DNA from: Rhizobium leguminosarum
GTDB lineage: Bacteria > Pseudomonadota > Alphaproteobacteria > Rhizobiales > Rhizobiaceae
NCBI RefSeq assembly: GCF_004123835.1
Contig: NZ_MZMU01000003.1
Location: 1,364,001 to 1,428,000, forward strand
Reading direction: 5' to 3'
Length of the DNA: 64,000 nt
Of the stretch, positions 20,048 to 30,707 are shown piece after piece; the first letter of the stretch is position 1, and each line of letters starts with the position of its first letter. A program made the position numbers and the translations under genes. Under the pieces are notes generated by a model. That model made no database searches, had not been told where the DNA came from, and saw only the letters and a program-made list of their open reading frames with translations.

Positions 20048-20626
20048 TTATGCTTCGTCTTCGTCGACGCCGTCGGCTTCCGGATCGAAGAAGTCTTCCG
20101 GACGCAGCGCGTCTTCGTCGACGCCGTAGATCGCGTCGACCGAGGTGAGTTCTTCGCCCTTGGACTGGCGCTCTGCCTCTTCGGCCGAACGGGCAACGTT
20201 CAGCTCGACGTGGATTTCGACTTCGGCATGCAGCTGCAGCTCGACCTTGTGCAGGCCGATCGACTTGATCGGCGTGTTGAGGTGAACCTGGTTGCGGCCG
20301 ATGTTGAAGCCTTCGGCGCCGAGAATCTCGACGACGTCACGGGCAGCAACCGAACCGTAGAGCTGGCCGGTTTCGCCGGCGGAGCGCACGACGATGAAGG
20401 ACTTGCCGTCGAGAACGTCGGCGACCGTCTGGGCTTCTGACTTGCGCTCGAGGTTGCGGGCTTCGAGCGTCGCGCGCTCGGCTTCGAAGCGGGTCTTGTT
20501 GGCGGCGTTGGCGCGCAGCGCCTTGCCGAGCGGCAGCAGGTAGTTGCGGGCAAAGCCGTCGCGAACCTTTACGGTTTCGCCCATCTGGCCGAGCTTGGAA
20601 ATGCGTTCGAGAAGGATGACTTGCAT
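20048..20626 (-). CDS. rplI: 50S ribosomal protein bL9
   Basis: 192 residues from ATG 20626 ([16 protein letters not shown]); AAGGAAA lies upstream. The N-terminal RNA-binding domain and long helix are typical ([18 protein letters not shown]). It is longer than the 149-residue E. coli protein because of an acidic C-terminal tail of about 40 residues ([23 protein letters not shown]...), common in alphaproteobacteria. Last gene before the terminator. Confidence 0.97.
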   Translation of the reverse strand: MQVILLERISKLGQMGETVKVRDGFARNYLLPLGKALRANAANKTRFEAERATLEARNLERKSEAQTVADVLDGKSFIVVRSAGETGQLYGSVAARDVVEILGAEGFNIGRNQVHLNTPIKSIGLHKVELQLHAEVEIHVELNVARSAEEAERQSKGEELTSVDAIYGVDEDALRPEDFFDPEADGVDEDEA

Positions 20627-20648
20627 TTTCTTTTTCCTTTCTTGTGTC

Positions 20649-21635
20649 TCAGATTTTCGTATCGGATTGTTTGGGGGCATCGGCATCTTTCGTCGGGGTC
20701 AGTGCGATCGCTTTGCGCGTATCGCTGAGACCCAGGACGAGGATGAAGAGGGCTGGCAGGAGCATGAGCATCGAAGCCAGGTAGCAGAGGATGAGGGCCG
20801 GTATGCGCCAGTCCTTGCCGCGCGTGCGGAAATGCAGCGAGGCGAAACCGGAAAGCATGAAACCGGCGCCGAACGTGCCGATCACGGTCGCACCGACCAG
20901 TGCCGGAACGCCGCCGAAGAAGCAGGCGGCAAGCCCGGCCAGGAAGATGAAGATCGAGTTGCGGTTCATCCGCAGCGACGAGGGAATATCCTCGCGCGGA
21001 CGAAGGCCGCGGCCGGAGGCTGCAACGATGCGCACGGCAAAATAATAGGCGGCAAACAGCATGCTGACCCACATGCCGCCCTGCAAAGCCGGCAGCATCA
21101 GGAGGATCAGCGACTTGGTCTGCGCGGTCGCTGCCGGATCGGGCATGAATTCCGGCTGCTGCTGCTTGAGCGAGGTGATCAGCAGATCGACGATCGGATC
21201 GGTGATCTCAGGCCCGTAGCCGATGATCACACCGATGACGATGACGGCGAGCGTCACCAGACCGCAGAGATGCAGCAGGATATCGGAGAGCGGATACCAG
21301 GCAAGCAGATGGTCGGGTCCGCCGAGTTCGGCGGCCGGACGCGCCAGATTGGCGAGATGGCTGAGCCAACCGGCCGGCAGCAGCGTCACCATCGTCATGA
21401 TCAGCGCGAAGGAAGGCGAGATCAAGATCGCGCCGAGTGCCGCGGCGCTGACGACGGCCGAGACCGCGGCGGTATTGCCCCAGCCGAGCCCGACGATGAG
21501 GATCGGCAGAGCCGAGGCCGTGTAGAGAAGCGCGCTGAAAAACGACGGCTGCATGCTCGCGCCCAGCACCAGCAGGGCGGCGGTCAATCCGGCGAGTGCG
21601 CCGATCAGCAGCGTTTTAATGTTCGGTCGTTTCAA
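20649..21635 (-). CDS. DUF2232 family membrane protein (YybS-like)
   Basis: 328 residues with about eight transmembrane helices. It sits between rpsR and rplI, as in other rhizobia and as YybS does near rplI/dnaB in Bacillus; function unknown. The reading frame begins with TTG at 21635 (TTG AAA CGA), with AGGA about 8 bases upstream. The next Met is at residue 28 and would remove the first helix, so the TTG start is likely. Stop is 23 bases before the rplI start. Confidence 0.85.
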   Translation of the reverse strand: MKRPNIKTLLIGALAGLTAALLVLGASMQPSFFSALLYTASALPILIVGLGWGNTAAVSAVVSAAALGAILISPSFALIMTMVTLLPAGWLSHLANLARPAAELGGPDHLLAWYPLSDILLHLCGLVTLAVIVIGVIIGYGPEITDPIVDLLITSLKQQQPEFMPDPAATAQTKSLILLMLPALQGGMWVSMLFAAYYFAVRIVAASGRGLRPREDIPSSLRMNRNSIFIFLAGLAACFFGGVPALVGATVIGTFGAGFMLSGFASLHFRTRGKDWRIPALILCYLASMLMLLPALFILVLGLSDTRKAIALTPTKDADAPKQSDTKI

Positions 21636-21794
21636 GGTCGCTGTCCTGCTTCATCAAGCAGTTAGAGGATGTTGCTGAATCAAATTCAGAAACGTCTCAA
21701 CATGGGTTTTAACAGTTCCGATCCGCGCCCATCGCGGAAGGGAGAAGGGAAGGCACGAATGCCTTCCCTCAAAGGTGTGTGCGTCGGCCGATGA

Positions 21795-22043
21795 TCAGGC
21801 GACGACGTAGGGCAGCAGGCCGAGGAAACGGGCGCGCTTGATCGCCTGGGCGAGTTCGCGCTGCTTCTTCTGGGAAACGGCCGTGATGCGGGACGGAACG
21901 ATCTTGCCGCGCTCGGAAATGTAGCGCTGCAGCAGGCGTACGTCCTTGTAGTCGATCCGCGGCGCATTGGCGCCGGAGAACGGGCAGGTCTTGCGGCGGC
22001 GATGGAACGGGCGGCGGACCGGAGCGGAGGAAGTTTCAGACAT
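21795..22043 (-). CDS. rpsR: 30S ribosomal protein bS18
   Basis: 82 residues, normal length. Contains [21 protein letters not shown] and [14 protein letters not shown], the bS18 signature, with a basic C-terminal region. It binds bS6 in the small-subunit platform. It begins 14 bases after rpsF, with GGGAG upstream, so the two are cotranscribed. Confidence 0.97.
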   Translation of the reverse strand: MSETSSAPVRRPFHRRRKTCPFSGANAPRIDYKDVRLLQRYISERGKIVPSRITAVSQKKQRELAQAIKRARFLGLLPYVVA

Positions 22044-22057
22044 ATCTCAGATCTCCC

Positions 22058-22525
22058 TTATACACGGTCTTCGCGCGGACGGCGCGGACGGTCGTCGCGG
22101 TCGCCGAAGCCACCTTCACGCGGCGGACGCGGGCCGCGGTCACGATCGCCGAAGCCGCCTTCACGTGGGCCACGGCCGCCTTCGCGCGGACGGTCGTCAC
22201 GGTCACGCTTCTGCATCATGGCAGACGGACCTTCTTCATGCTTCTCGACGGCGATCGTCATGTAGCGAAGAACGTCTTCGCTGATGCGCATCTGACGTTC
22301 CATTTCCTGGACGGCAGCAGCCGGTGCATCGATGTCCATCAGGGCGTAGTGCGCCTTGCGGTTCTTCTTGATGCGGTAGGTGAGGGACTTGAGGCCCCAG
22401 TTCTCGATACGCCCGACCTTACCGCCATTCGCTTCGATCACACCCTTGTACTGTTCTACGAGGGCATCGACCTGCTGAGCGGAAATATCCTGCCGGGCAA
22501 GGAATACATGTTCATAAAGAGCCAT
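22058..22525 (-). CDS. rpsF: 30S ribosomal protein bS6
   Basis: 155 residues: the bS6 domain ([15 protein letters not shown], then [13 protein letters not shown]) followed by an Arg/Gly/Asp-rich tail of about 50 residues (about 105-155) with repeats of the type [22 protein letters not shown]. The tail replaces the glutamate tail of the E. coli protein and is low-complexity. First gene of the ribosomal unit. Confidence 0.96.
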   Translation of the reverse strand: MALYEHVFLARQDISAQQVDALVEQYKGVIEANGGKVGRIENWGLKSLTYRIKKNRKAHYALMDIDAPAAAVQEMERQMRISEDVLRYMTIAVEKHEEGPSAMMQKRDRDDRPREGGRGPREGGFGDRDRGPRPPREGGFGDRDDRPRRPREDRV

Positions 22526-22839
22526 GACAGCTTTGCCTTTCTTGCGTTTGGTTCAACCCGATATTCGGCGGCTAAGCCTCAACGACTGCTCCTGATTGGG
22601 CGGGCCCAGGCAAGAAAGCGTTTCCGAGACGGTCGAGAGCGGAGACACGGGAGGCTGGAACGCTTCCGTTCCGAACGATTTCCGTAAGGAAACCGGCCCT
22701 CCGTTCAGCCACCAGCCAGAAGACCGGGTTAACGAACAGGGCGGCTTATACGGATTTTTCGTGGAAAGGCAAGCGCAATCGGACACCCGAACCCGATGCA
22801 GGCCAATGGTCGGATCGGGCGGGAGCCAAACAAATATGA
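22526..22839. other. Intergenic region and leader upstream of rpsF
   Basis: 314 bases between rpsF and the aldo/keto reductase stop. It holds the putative promoter at 22745-22772 and so a leader of about 210 bases. Within the leader are small stems, e.g. GGAACG/CGTTCC with a 4-base loop (22657-22672) and a GGCTTAGCC stem next to CCGAATATCGG (about 22560-22580). These could serve bS6:bS18 autoregulation. No convincing ORF. Confidence 0.5.
22745..22772 (-). promoter_or_regulatory. Possible sigma-70-type promoter for rpsF
   Basis: On the minus strand a TTGCCT (-35-like, 22767-22772) and a TATAAG (-10-like, 22745-22750) are 16 bases apart. This resembles the rhizobial CTTGAC-N17-CTATAT consensus. 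The predicted transcription start is near 22738. Confidence 0.4.
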
Positions 22840-23883
22840 TCAAAGCGGCAGCGGATACTGCCGGTGCACCTTGGCGATTTCCGCCAGGATCTCGTTCGAA
22901 AGCGTAATGTCTGCTGCGCCGATATCGATTTTCAACTGCTCCATTGAGGTCGCGCCGATGATGACCGAGGCCATGAAGGGACGTGACAGGCAGAAGGCGA
23001 GCGCCATCGCTGCCGGCTCGAGGCCATATGTTGCGGCAATCTCCAGATAGGCTTTGGTCGCCGGCTCCTGCAGCGGCTGCAGGCGACCGCCGATATCGTG
23101 GTTGATCGAACCGCGCGAACCTTTCGGCCTGCCGCCGTCGACATATTTGCCGGACAGGATGCCGCCGGCGAGCGGCGAATAGGCAAGCAGCCCGACATCC
23201 TCATGATGCGAGAGTTCGGCGAGATCGAGATCGAAATGGCGGTAGAGTAGGTTGTATTCGTTCTGGACGCTGGCGACCCGCGGCAGGCTCTTCTGTTCGG
23301 AGAGCGTCAGATATTTCTGTATGCCCCAGGTGGTTTCGTTGGAAAGGCCGATCGCGCGGATCTTGCCGTCCTTCACCAGAGCGCCGAGCGTTTCCAGGAT
23401 GTCGAGCATATTGGCGACGGCCTTGTCGCGATCCTGGGTGAACGGATTGTAGCTCCAGTTCTGGCGGAAATGGAAATGGCCGCGGTTCGGCCAGTGGATC
23501 TGGTAGAGGTCGACATAGTCCGTCTTCAGCCGCGTCAGGCTGGCCTCGAGCGCCAGGCGGATATTCTTTGCATCGGCACCTTCGCCGCCGCGCAGATAAT
23601 CGCGGCCGCGGCCGGCGACCTTGGTGGCGAGCACGATATCGTCGCGCTTGCCGGTCTTCTCGAACCAGCTGCCGATATAGTCTTCCGTCCAGCCCTGTGT
23701 CGCGGCCGAAACCGGGGTGGTCGGGTAAAGTTCGGCCGTATCGAAGAAATTGACGCCCTTTTCGACGGCGTAATCCATCTGCGCATGGGCATCGGCTTCG
23801 CTGTTCTGCGAGCCCCAGGTCATGGTGCCAAGGCAAATCTCTGAAACGGAAATATCGGTGCGGCCTAGTGAATTGTACTTCAT
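22840..23883 (-). CDS. Aldo/keto reductase, Tas-like
   Basis: 347 residues from ATG 23883 (MKYNSLGRTDISVSEICLGTMTWG). Catalytic tetrad residues are visible: Asp and Tyr in FFDTAELYP (about 51-59), Lys in LATKVAG and His in YQIHWPNRG. The IIGATSMEQL segment near the C-terminus contacts NADPH. Sequence is closest to the E. coli Tas/MgrA type. A cytoplasmic NADPH-dependent carbonyl reductase of unknown substrate. Divergent from fabD. Confidence 0.92.
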   Translation of the reverse strand: MKYNSLGRTDISVSEICLGTMTWGSQNSEADAHAQMDYAVEKGVNFFDTAELYPTTPVSAATQGWTEDYIGSWFEKTGKRDDIVLATKVAGRGRDYLRGGEGADAKNIRLALEASLTRLKTDYVDLYQIHWPNRGHFHFRQNWSYNPFTQDRDKAVANMLDILETLGALVKDGKIRAIGLSNETTWGIQKYLTLSEQKSLPRVASVQNEYNLLYRHFDLDLAELSHHEDVGLLAYSPLAGGILSGKYVDGGRPKGSRGSINHDIGGRLQPLQEPATKAYLEIAATYGLEPAAMALAFCLSRPFMASVIIGATSMEQLKIDIGAADITLSNEILAEIAKVHRQYPLPL

Positions 23884-24096
23884 GGAAAAACCTTGGGAGA
23901 GAGGTGAAAGCCTTGGGAAGGTCTGCGCAAATCTAGGCTGGATTTGGCGGAGCGCAAGAGCAAAAACCGGGCTTTTGCGCGCGCGCGAAAGGCTTTGCGG
24001 AGAATGAGCCGCCACTTGACTCTGCCGGAAAGAATGTCAATTGGAGGCAAAACAGCCTTAAGGGGCGCAATCAGGGCATCAGCCAGGGACATGAGA

Positions 24097-25041
24097 ATGA
24101 CCATTGCTTTCACTTTTCCCGGTCAGGGCAGTCAGGCCGTCGGCATGGGCAAGGATCTCGCCGAGAATTTTGCCGAAGCCCGCGCCGTTTTCCAAGAGGT
24201 CGATGAGGCGCTCGGTGAAAAGCTTTCGGACGTCATGTTCAACGGTCCCGAGGATACGTTGACCTTGACGGCGAACGCCCAGCCGGCGCTGATGGCCGTC
24301 TCCATCGCCGTTATCCGCGTTCTCGAAGCCAAAGGGCTGGATCTGAAGTCCAAGGTCGCCTACGTCGCCGGCCACTCGCTCGGCGAATATTCGGCACTTT
24401 GCGCCGCCGGCACCTTTTCGCTCGCCGACACCGCGCGGCTGTTGCGCATCCGCGGCAATGCCATGCAGGCCGCCGTCCCCGTCGGCGTCGGCGCCATGGC
24501 CGCGATCATCGGCCTCGAACATGCCGACGTCGTTGCCGTCTGTGAGGCAGCCGCCGCCGTCGGCGCCTGCCAGATCGCCAACGACAATGGCGGCGGCCAG
24601 ATCGTCATCTCGGGTGAGAAGGCAGCTGTCGAAAAGGCGGCCGTCCTTGCGACCGACAAGGGCGCCAAGCGCGCCATTCTGCTACCGGTCTCTGCTCCGT
24701 TCCATTCGACGCTGATGGCGCCCGCCGCCGATGCCATGCGCCAAGCGCTGGCAAAAGTCGCCAAGTCCGATCCCGTCGTGCCTGTCATCGCCAATGTCCG
24801 TGCCGCCCCGGTGACTGACGCCGACGAGATCACCAGCCTGCTGGTCGAGCAGGTGACCGGTCAGGTCCGCTGGCGCGAGACGGTGGAATGGTTCGCCGGA
24901 AATGGAGTGACGACGCTTTATGAACTCGGTTCCGGCAAGGTGCTGACCGGCCTTGCCCGCCGCATCGACAAGACGATCAACGGCATCTCCGTCAACGGTC
25001 CGGCGGATATCGACGCGGCCGTCGCCGCCCTCATGGCCTGA
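24097..25041 (+). CDS. fabD: Malonyl-CoA--ACP transacylase
   Basis: 314 residues. Starts MTIAFTFPGQGSQ; the nucleophile elbow is GHSLGEYSA (Ser94), and His203 lies in APFHSTL. It loads malonate on ACP for fatty-acid synthesis. I choose ATG 24097 over ATG 24091 because AGGGAC is better spaced from it. It begins the fabD-fabG-acpP-fabF cluster; fabG starts 30 bases downstream. Confidence 0.96.
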   Translation: MTIAFTFPGQGSQAVGMGKDLAENFAEARAVFQEVDEALGEKLSDVMFNGPEDTLTLTANAQPALMAVSIAVIRVLEAKGLDLKSKVAYVAGHSLGEYSALCAAGTFSLADTARLLRIRGNAMQAAVPVGVGAMAAIIGLEHADVVAVCEAAAAVGACQIANDNGGGQIVISGEKAAVEKAAVLATDKGAKRAILLPVSAPFHSTLMAPAADAMRQALAKVAKSDPVVPVIANVRAAPVTDADEITSLLVEQVTGQVRWRETVEWFAGNGVTTLYELGSGKVLTGLARRIDKTINGISVNGPADIDAAVAALMA

Positions 25042-25071
25042 TTGGTATCTCCAGATATAAGGAACGTTTCC

Positions 25072-25809
25072 ATGCTCGATCTCTCCGGCCGCAAGGCTCT
25101 CGTCACAGGCGCATCGGGCGGTATCGGCGAGGAAATCGCCCGCCTTCTTCATAAGCAGGGCGCCATCGTCGGCCTGCATGGCACCCGCGTCGAGAAGCTG
25201 GAGGCGCTGGCCGCCGATCTCGGCGAGCGCGTCAAGATCTTCCCGGCGAACCTCTCCGACCGCGATGAGGTCAAGGCGCTCGGCCAGAAAGCCGAGGCCG
25301 ATCTCGAAGGCGTCGACATCCTCGTCAACAATGCCGGCATCACTCGCGACGGCCTGTTCGTGCGCATGAGCGACGAGGACTGGGACGCCGTTCTCGAGGT
25401 GAACCTGACGTCGACCTTCCGCCTGACGCGCGAATTGACGCATCCGATGATGCGCCGCCGCTATGGCCGCATCATCAACATCACCTCCGTCGTCGGCGTC
25501 ACCGGCAATCCAGGCCAGGCCAATTACTGCGCCTCCAAGGCCGGCATGATCGGCTTCACCAAGTCCCTGGCGCAGGAGATCGCCACCCGCAACGTGACGG
25601 TCAATTGCGTGGCGCCCGGTTTCATCGAGAGCGCCATGACCGGCAAGCTGAACGACAAGCAGAAGGAAGCGATCATGGGGGCGATCCCGATGAAGCGCAT
25701 GGGCACGGGCGGCGAGGTCGCTTCGGCGGTCGCTTACCTTGCGTCCTCCGAGGCCGCTTATATGACGGGCCAGACGCTGCACGTAAACGGCGGCATGGCA
25801 ATGATCTGA
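25072..25809 (+). CDS. fabG: 3-oxoacyl-ACP reductase
   Basis: 245 residues. SDR motifs TGASGGIG (12-19) and NNAG (86-89), and the catalytic Ser139, Tyr152 and Lys156 (YCASK), as in FabG. Conserved FabG region IAPGF appears as VAPGFIESAMTGKL. NADPH-dependent reduction of 3-oxoacyl-ACP. AAGGAACG precedes the ATG. Confidence 0.96.
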   Translation: MLDLSGRKALVTGASGGIGEEIARLLHKQGAIVGLHGTRVEKLEALAADLGERVKIFPANLSDRDEVKALGQKAEADLEGVDILVNNAGITRDGLFVRMSDEDWDAVLEVNLTSTFRLTRELTHPMMRRRYGRIINITSVVGVTGNPGQANYCASKAGMIGFTKSLAQEIATRNVTVNCVAPGFIESAMTGKLNDKQKEAIMGAIPMKRMGTGGEVASAVAYLASSEAAYMTGQTLHVNGGMAMI

Positions 25810-26095
25810 AACGACAAACTGTTGGCATGGGAATATTTCCGCCAATAGCATGTTGAGCAATCACGAACCGTTGATTTTCTGGCTTTGCGGCAGACATAAA
25901 GCATGTTAAGCGGGCCATGACTGTCAACAGTCGTCCCGAGAAAGCAGACGGACCGGCGGGCTTTTTGCAAGCCTGGGACATCTCTGAAGCCGGGTAAACG
26001 AGTTTGCCGAGGATGTCTGAAAACATCGCAGGCTGAAACAGGGTAGGGGTGCCGCGATGGCATTCCGATCAGGACATAAGGTCGAGGAAACCGAC

Positions 26096-26332
26096 ATGAG
26101 CGATATCGCAGAACGCGTAAAGAAAATTGTTATTGATCATCTTGGCGTTGATGCCGACAAGGTCGTCGAGAGCGCCAGCTTTATCGACGATCTGGGCGCT
26201 GACTCGCTCGACACGGTCGAACTTGTCATGGCTTTCGAAGAAGAATTCGGCGTTGAAATTCCTGACGATGCTGCCGACTCGATCCTGACGGTCGGTGATG
26301 CCGTGAAGTTTATTGAGAAGGCCCAGGCCTGA
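26096..26332 (+). CDS. acpP: Acyl carrier protein
   Basis: 78 residues, very acidic. Ser37 in [10 protein letters not shown] is the site for the 4'-phosphopantetheine arm. The start is ATG 26096 ([12 protein letters not shown]), with GAGGAAA 9 bases upstream. The 286 bases before it (25810-26095) probably carry its own promoter, as expected for a highly expressed gene, but I cannot name the boxes. It is followed by a strong terminator, so acpP can be a separate transcript. Confidence 0.97.
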   Translation: MSDIAERVKKIVIDHLGVDADKVVESASFIDDLGADSLDTVELVMAFEEEFGVEIPDDAADSILTVGDAVKFIEKAQA

Positions 26333-26347
26333 TCCTGTGAATTTGAG

Positions 26348-26380
26348 AAAGGGCGGGCCTGGAGTCCGCCCTTTTCTTTT
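26348..26380 (+). terminator. Intrinsic terminator after acpP
   Basis: Perfect 9-bp stem AAAGGGCGG / CCGCCCTTT with a 9-base loop followed by TTTTCTTTT. It lies 16 bases after the acpP stop and before fabF, so it may reduce read-through and set a high acpP to fabF ratio. Confidence 0.85.
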
Positions 26381-26425
26381 CGGCATATTTCTCCATAGAA
26401 CATAAGAGACGGGGGAAAGCACGCG

Positions 26426-27688
26426 ATGAGACGTGTCGTCATCACCGGTACCGGCATGGTATCACCCTTGGGATGCGGAACCGAGGTGACGTGGTCCCGG
26501 CTGCTTGCCGGTCAGAACGGCGCCCGCCTCGTCACCGAATTCGAGGTCGACGACCTTCCCGCCAAGATCGCCTGCCGTATTCCAATCGGTGATGGCACCG
26601 ACGGCACCTTCAATGTCGATCAGTGGATGGAGCCGAAGGAGCAGCGCAAGGTCGATCCCTTCATCATCTACGGCATGGCCGCCGCCGACATGGCGCTTGC
26701 CGATGCCGGCTGGCATCCTGAAACCGATGAAGACCAGATCGCCACCGGCGTGCTGATCGGCTCCGGCATTGGCGGCATCGAAGGCATCGTCGAAGCGGGT
26801 TATACCCTGCGCGACAAAGGCCCGCGCCGCATCTCCCCCTTCTTCATTCCCGGTCGCCTGATCAACCTCGTCTCCGGCCAGGTCTCGATCCGCCACAAGC
26901 TGCGCGGACCCAATCACTCGGTCGTCACCGCCTGCTCGACGGGTGCGCATGCGATCGGCGATGCCGCGCGGCTGATTGCGCTGGGTGATGCCGACGTCAT
27001 GGTCGCCGGCGGCACGGAATCCCCCGTCAGCCGCATTTCGCTTGCAGGCTTTGCCGCCTGCAAGGCGCTGTCGACCCAGCACAACGACGATCCGCAGAAG
27101 GCGTCACGCCCCTATGACCGCGACCGCGACGGCTTCGTCATGGGCGAGGGCGCCGGCATCGTCGTGCTCGAGGAACTGGAACACGCCAAGGCGCGCGGCG
27201 CCAGGATCTATGCCGAAATCGTCGGCTATGGCCTGTCGGGCGACGCCTATCACATCACCGCGCCCTCCGAAGACGGCGAGGGCGCCGGGCGCTGCATGGC
27301 GATGGCGCTGAAGCGCGCCGGGCTGACGCCGGCCGATATCGATTACATCAATGCCCACGGTACCTCGACCATGGCCGACACGATCGAACTCGGCGCCGTC
27401 GAGCGGCTGGTCGGCAATGCGGCGTCGAAGATCTCCATGTCCTCGACCAAGTCGGCGACAGGACACCTTCTCGGTGCTGCAGGCGCCATCGAGGCGATCT
27501 TCACCACGCTCGCCATTCGCGACAATATCGCGCCGCCGACGCTCAATCTCGACAATCCCGAACGTGAGACGGCGATCGATCTTGTTCCGCACAAGGCGCG
27601 TGAGCGAGACATCAATGTGGCGCTGTCCAACTCGTTCGGATTCGGCGGCACCAACGCGTCGCTCGTACTGCGCCGTTACGCGCAATAA
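26426..27688 (+). CDS. fabF: 3-oxoacyl-ACP synthase II
   Basis: 420 residues. Catalytic triad Cys170 (TACSTGAHA), His310 (NAHGTST) and His346 (KSATGHLLGA), with the glycine-rich FGFGGTNAS near the C-terminus. It condenses malonyl-ACP with acyl-ACP during chain elongation. GGGGGAAAG precedes the ATG. The 183 bases to mltG show no ORF. Confidence 0.97.
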   Translation: MRRVVITGTGMVSPLGCGTEVTWSRLLAGQNGARLVTEFEVDDLPAKIACRIPIGDGTDGTFNVDQWMEPKEQRKVDPFIIYGMAAADMALADAGWHPETDEDQIATGVLIGSGIGGIEGIVEAGYTLRDKGPRRISPFFIPGRLINLVSGQVSIRHKLRGPNHSVVTACSTGAHAIGDAARLIALGDADVMVAGGTESPVSRISLAGFAACKALSTQHNDDPQKASRPYDRDRDGFVMGEGAGIVVLEELEHAKARGARIYAEIVGYGLSGDAYHITAPSEDGEGAGRCMAMALKRAGLTPADIDYINAHGTSTMADTIELGAVERLVGNAASKISMSSTKSATGHLLGAAGAIEAIFTTLAIRDNIAPPTLNLDNPERETAIDLVPHKARERDINVALSNSFGFGGTNASLVLRRYAQ

Positions 27689-27871
27689 GAGTCCTGCAAG
27701 CGGTGTGACAGGTCTCCCTTGCACCGCAGACCGGCCGTCCTCTACGTTGCGTAAGGGGGCGTGCGAAAGCATAACGACCGTCAGCGGCGTCGTTGAACGG
27801 CGGCAGAACCTGCTTTTGCCGCATTGCTTCGCGAAATAGCGAAGTGAGGGTCAAGTTTTAGAGGATTGCCG

Positions 27872-29089
27872 GTGAGCGATACGACGAACCAGAGCAACGA
27901 TACCCAGGCGCAGAAGGGACCGATTATCCCGAAGTCGCCGAGCGAAGCCCTGCGTCCGGAGCGCGTTCCGGAGCCGCCGAAGCGGTCCAAGAAAGCCCGC
28001 GGCCAGGTCGTTCTTTTCCTGAACTTCATCATGACGATGGCGGTTCTGGTCTGCGTCGTCGCCGTCATCGGCTTCTACTACGCCACATCGACCTATCGGA
28101 ACCCGGGTCCGCTGCAGACCAACACCAATTTCATCGTCCGCAACGGTGCTGGTCTGACCGAAATCGCCTCGAACCTCGAGCGCAACGCGATCATCAGCGA
28201 TGCCCGCATCTTCCGCTATCTCACGGCAACGCATCTTTCTGCCGGTGAGAGCCTGAAGGCGGGTGAATACGAGATCAAGGCGAGGGCCTCCATGAGGGAT
28301 ATCATGGAGCTGCTGAAATCGGGCAAGTCCATTCTCTATTCCGTTTCCTTCCCCGAGGGCCTGACGGTCCGCCAGATGTTCGACCGCATGCTGCAGGATA
28401 CCGTGCTGGAAGGCGACTTGCCGGCGGCACTGCCGACCGAGGGCAGCCTGCGTCCGGATACGTACAAATTCTCGCGCGGCACCAAGCGCTCGGAAATCAT
28501 CGAACAGATGGCGGCTGCGCAGCAGAAGCTCGTCGATCAGATCTGGGACAAGCGCGACTCGTCGCTGCCGCTGCGGTCCAAGGAGGAGTTCGTGACGCTC
28601 GCATCGATCGTCGAAAAGGAAACCGGCGTTCCCGACGAGCGTGCCCATGTCGCCTCCGTTTTCCTGAACCGGCTCGGCAAGGGCATGCGCCTGCAGTCCG
28701 ACCCGACGATCATCTACGGCCTCTTCGGCGGCGAGGGCAAACCGGCCGACCGGCCGATCTACCAGTCGGACCTGAAGCGGGACACGCCTTATAACACCTA
28801 TGTCATCAAGGGTCTGCCGCCGACGCCGATCGCCAATCCCGGCAAGGATGCGCTGGAAGCCGTCGCCAATCCCTGGAAGACGCAGGATCTCTATTTCGTC
28901 GCCGACGGCACCGGTGGCCATGTATTCGCTGCGACGCTCGAGGAGCACAATGCCAACGTCAAGCGCTGGCGCAAGCTCGAAGCCGACAAGGGTTCGGACC
29001 CGAACATCGCAGTCGACGGCCAACCTGAAGAGCAGCCGGCGGATAATGGCGCGACCGTCGCGCCGCCGAAGAAAAAGAAGATCAACTGA
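27872..29089 (+). CDS. mltG: Endolytic murein transglycosylase
   Basis: 405 residues. A cytoplasmic N-terminus of about 44 residues, one transmembrane helix (about 45-70), a LysM-like subdomain, then the YceG fold with the conserved LASIVEKET (catalytic Glu about 248) and NRLGKGMRLQSDPT. MltG cuts nascent glycan strands in the periplasm. The start is GTG 27872, with AGAGGA 7 bases upstream; the in-frame TTG at 27866 overlaps that site. The C-terminus is Lys-rich (PPKKKKIN). Next gene starts 18 bases later. Confidence 0.95.
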   Translation: MSDTTNQSNDTQAQKGPIIPKSPSEALRPERVPEPPKRSKKARGQVVLFLNFIMTMAVLVCVVAVIGFYYATSTYRNPGPLQTNTNFIVRNGAGLTEIASNLERNAIISDARIFRYLTATHLSAGESLKAGEYEIKARASMRDIMELLKSGKSILYSVSFPEGLTVRQMFDRMLQDTVLEGDLPAALPTEGSLRPDTYKFSRGTKRSEIIEQMAAAQQKLVDQIWDKRDSSLPLRSKEEFVTLASIVEKETGVPDERAHVASVFLNRLGKGMRLQSDPTIIYGLFGGEGKPADRPIYQSDLKRDTPYNTYVIKGLPPTPIANPGKDALEAVANPWKTQDLYFVADGTGGHVFAATLEEHNANVKRWRKLEADKGSDPNIAVDGQPEEQPADNGATVAPPKKKKIN

Positions 29090-29107
29090 TACTTTCGGGA
29101 GGCACGC

Positions 29108-29995
29108 ATGGCTTTGCAGTCCATGACCGGTTTTGCGCGGCGCGAGGGAACGAGCGGCCGCTGGCGCTGGGCTTGGGAACTGCGCTCGGTCAACGGCAAG
29201 GGCCTCGACCTGCGCCTGCGCCTGCCGCCCGGTCTCGAACGCATGGAGGCAGATGTCCGCCGCCTCGCCGGCGAAAGCTTCAGCCGCGGCAACCTGCAGG
29301 CATCCCTATCCGTCACCGCCGACGAGAACCGTTTCGAGGCGGTGCTGAACAAGGAGGCTCTCGCCGCCGTGCTGGCCATGCGCGAGCAGCTGGACGGTGT
29401 CATCGATCCGGCGCCGCTGAAGCTCGATACGCTGCTTCTGGTGCGCGGCATCGTCGAATTCCGCGAAAGCGAGGATGGCGAGGAGGCGCTTGCCGCCCGT
29501 GACGCCGATATCGCTGCCGGCCTGCTGGCCGCGCTTGCCGATCTGCGAGCGATGCGCGAACAGGAGGGGTCGGCGCTGGCCCGCATTCTTCACGACCACG
29601 TCACGACGATCGAAGGCCTGACACGGACGATCGAGGCCGATCCGTCGCGCTCGCCACAGGAGATCGCCGCGCGGCTGGCCGCGCAGGTCGCCTTGTTGAT
29701 GGACGGCATGGCCGCGCTCGACCGCGACAGGCTGCATGCCGAAGCCGCGCTGTTGGCGACCAAGGCGGATCTGCGCGAGGAAATCGATCGTCTGAAGGCT
29801 CATATAGCCGCAGCGCGCGATCTCTTGGTGAAAGGTGGCCCCGCCGGGCGCCGGCTGGACTTCCTTGCACAGGAATTTAACCGCGAATCGAATACCATCT
29901 GCTCGAAGTCGAATGCCTCGGCGGTCACCGCTGCCGGCATCGAGCTGAAAGTCGTGATCGACCAGTTCCGTGAGCAGGTCCAGAATTTGGAGTAA
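29108..29995 (+). CDS. YicC family protein (endoribonuclease-related)
   Basis: 295 residues starting MALQSMTGFARREG, the family hallmark, and ending with the DUF1732 region (LDFLAQEFNRESNTICSKSN). E. coli YicC has been linked to RNA degradation as an endoribonuclease. Often next to gmk, as here (gmk starts three bases after the stop). GGGAGG precedes the ATG. Confidence 0.93.
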   Translation: MALQSMTGFARREGTSGRWRWAWELRSVNGKGLDLRLRLPPGLERMEADVRRLAGESFSRGNLQASLSVTADENRFEAVLNKEALAAVLAMREQLDGVIDPAPLKLDTLLLVRGIVEFRESEDGEEALAARDADIAAGLLAALADLRAMREQEGSALARILHDHVTTIEGLTRTIEADPSRSPQEIAARLAAQVALLMDGMAALDRDRLHAEAALLATKADLREEIDRLKAHIAAARDLLVKGGPAGRRLDFLAQEFNRESNTICSKSNASAVTAAGIELKVVIDQFREQVQNLE

Positions 29996-29998
29996 GAC

Positions 29999-30658
<660 letters not shown>

Positions 30659-30661
<3 letters not shown>

Positions 30662-30707
30662 AGTAATTTGTGGGAAAACCGCTTCGGACGTTCCTGGAAT
30701 TACCCTA
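30659..30707. repeat. 49-bp palindromic element between convergent gmk and rsmA
   Basis: The ends are TAGAGTAATT (30659-30668) and AATTACCCTA (30698-30707), inverted with one mismatch. The interior (GGGAAAACCGCTTCGGACGTTCC) is like the interior of the other TAGAGC repeats. The first triplet is the gmk stop codon and the last three bases are the rsmA stop on the other strand. Confidence 0.75.

Noticed and set aside
22553..22843. A 96-codon minus-strand frame in the rpsF leader
   Set aside because: Pro/Ser-rich composition, no ribosome site and overlap with the likely promoter region.
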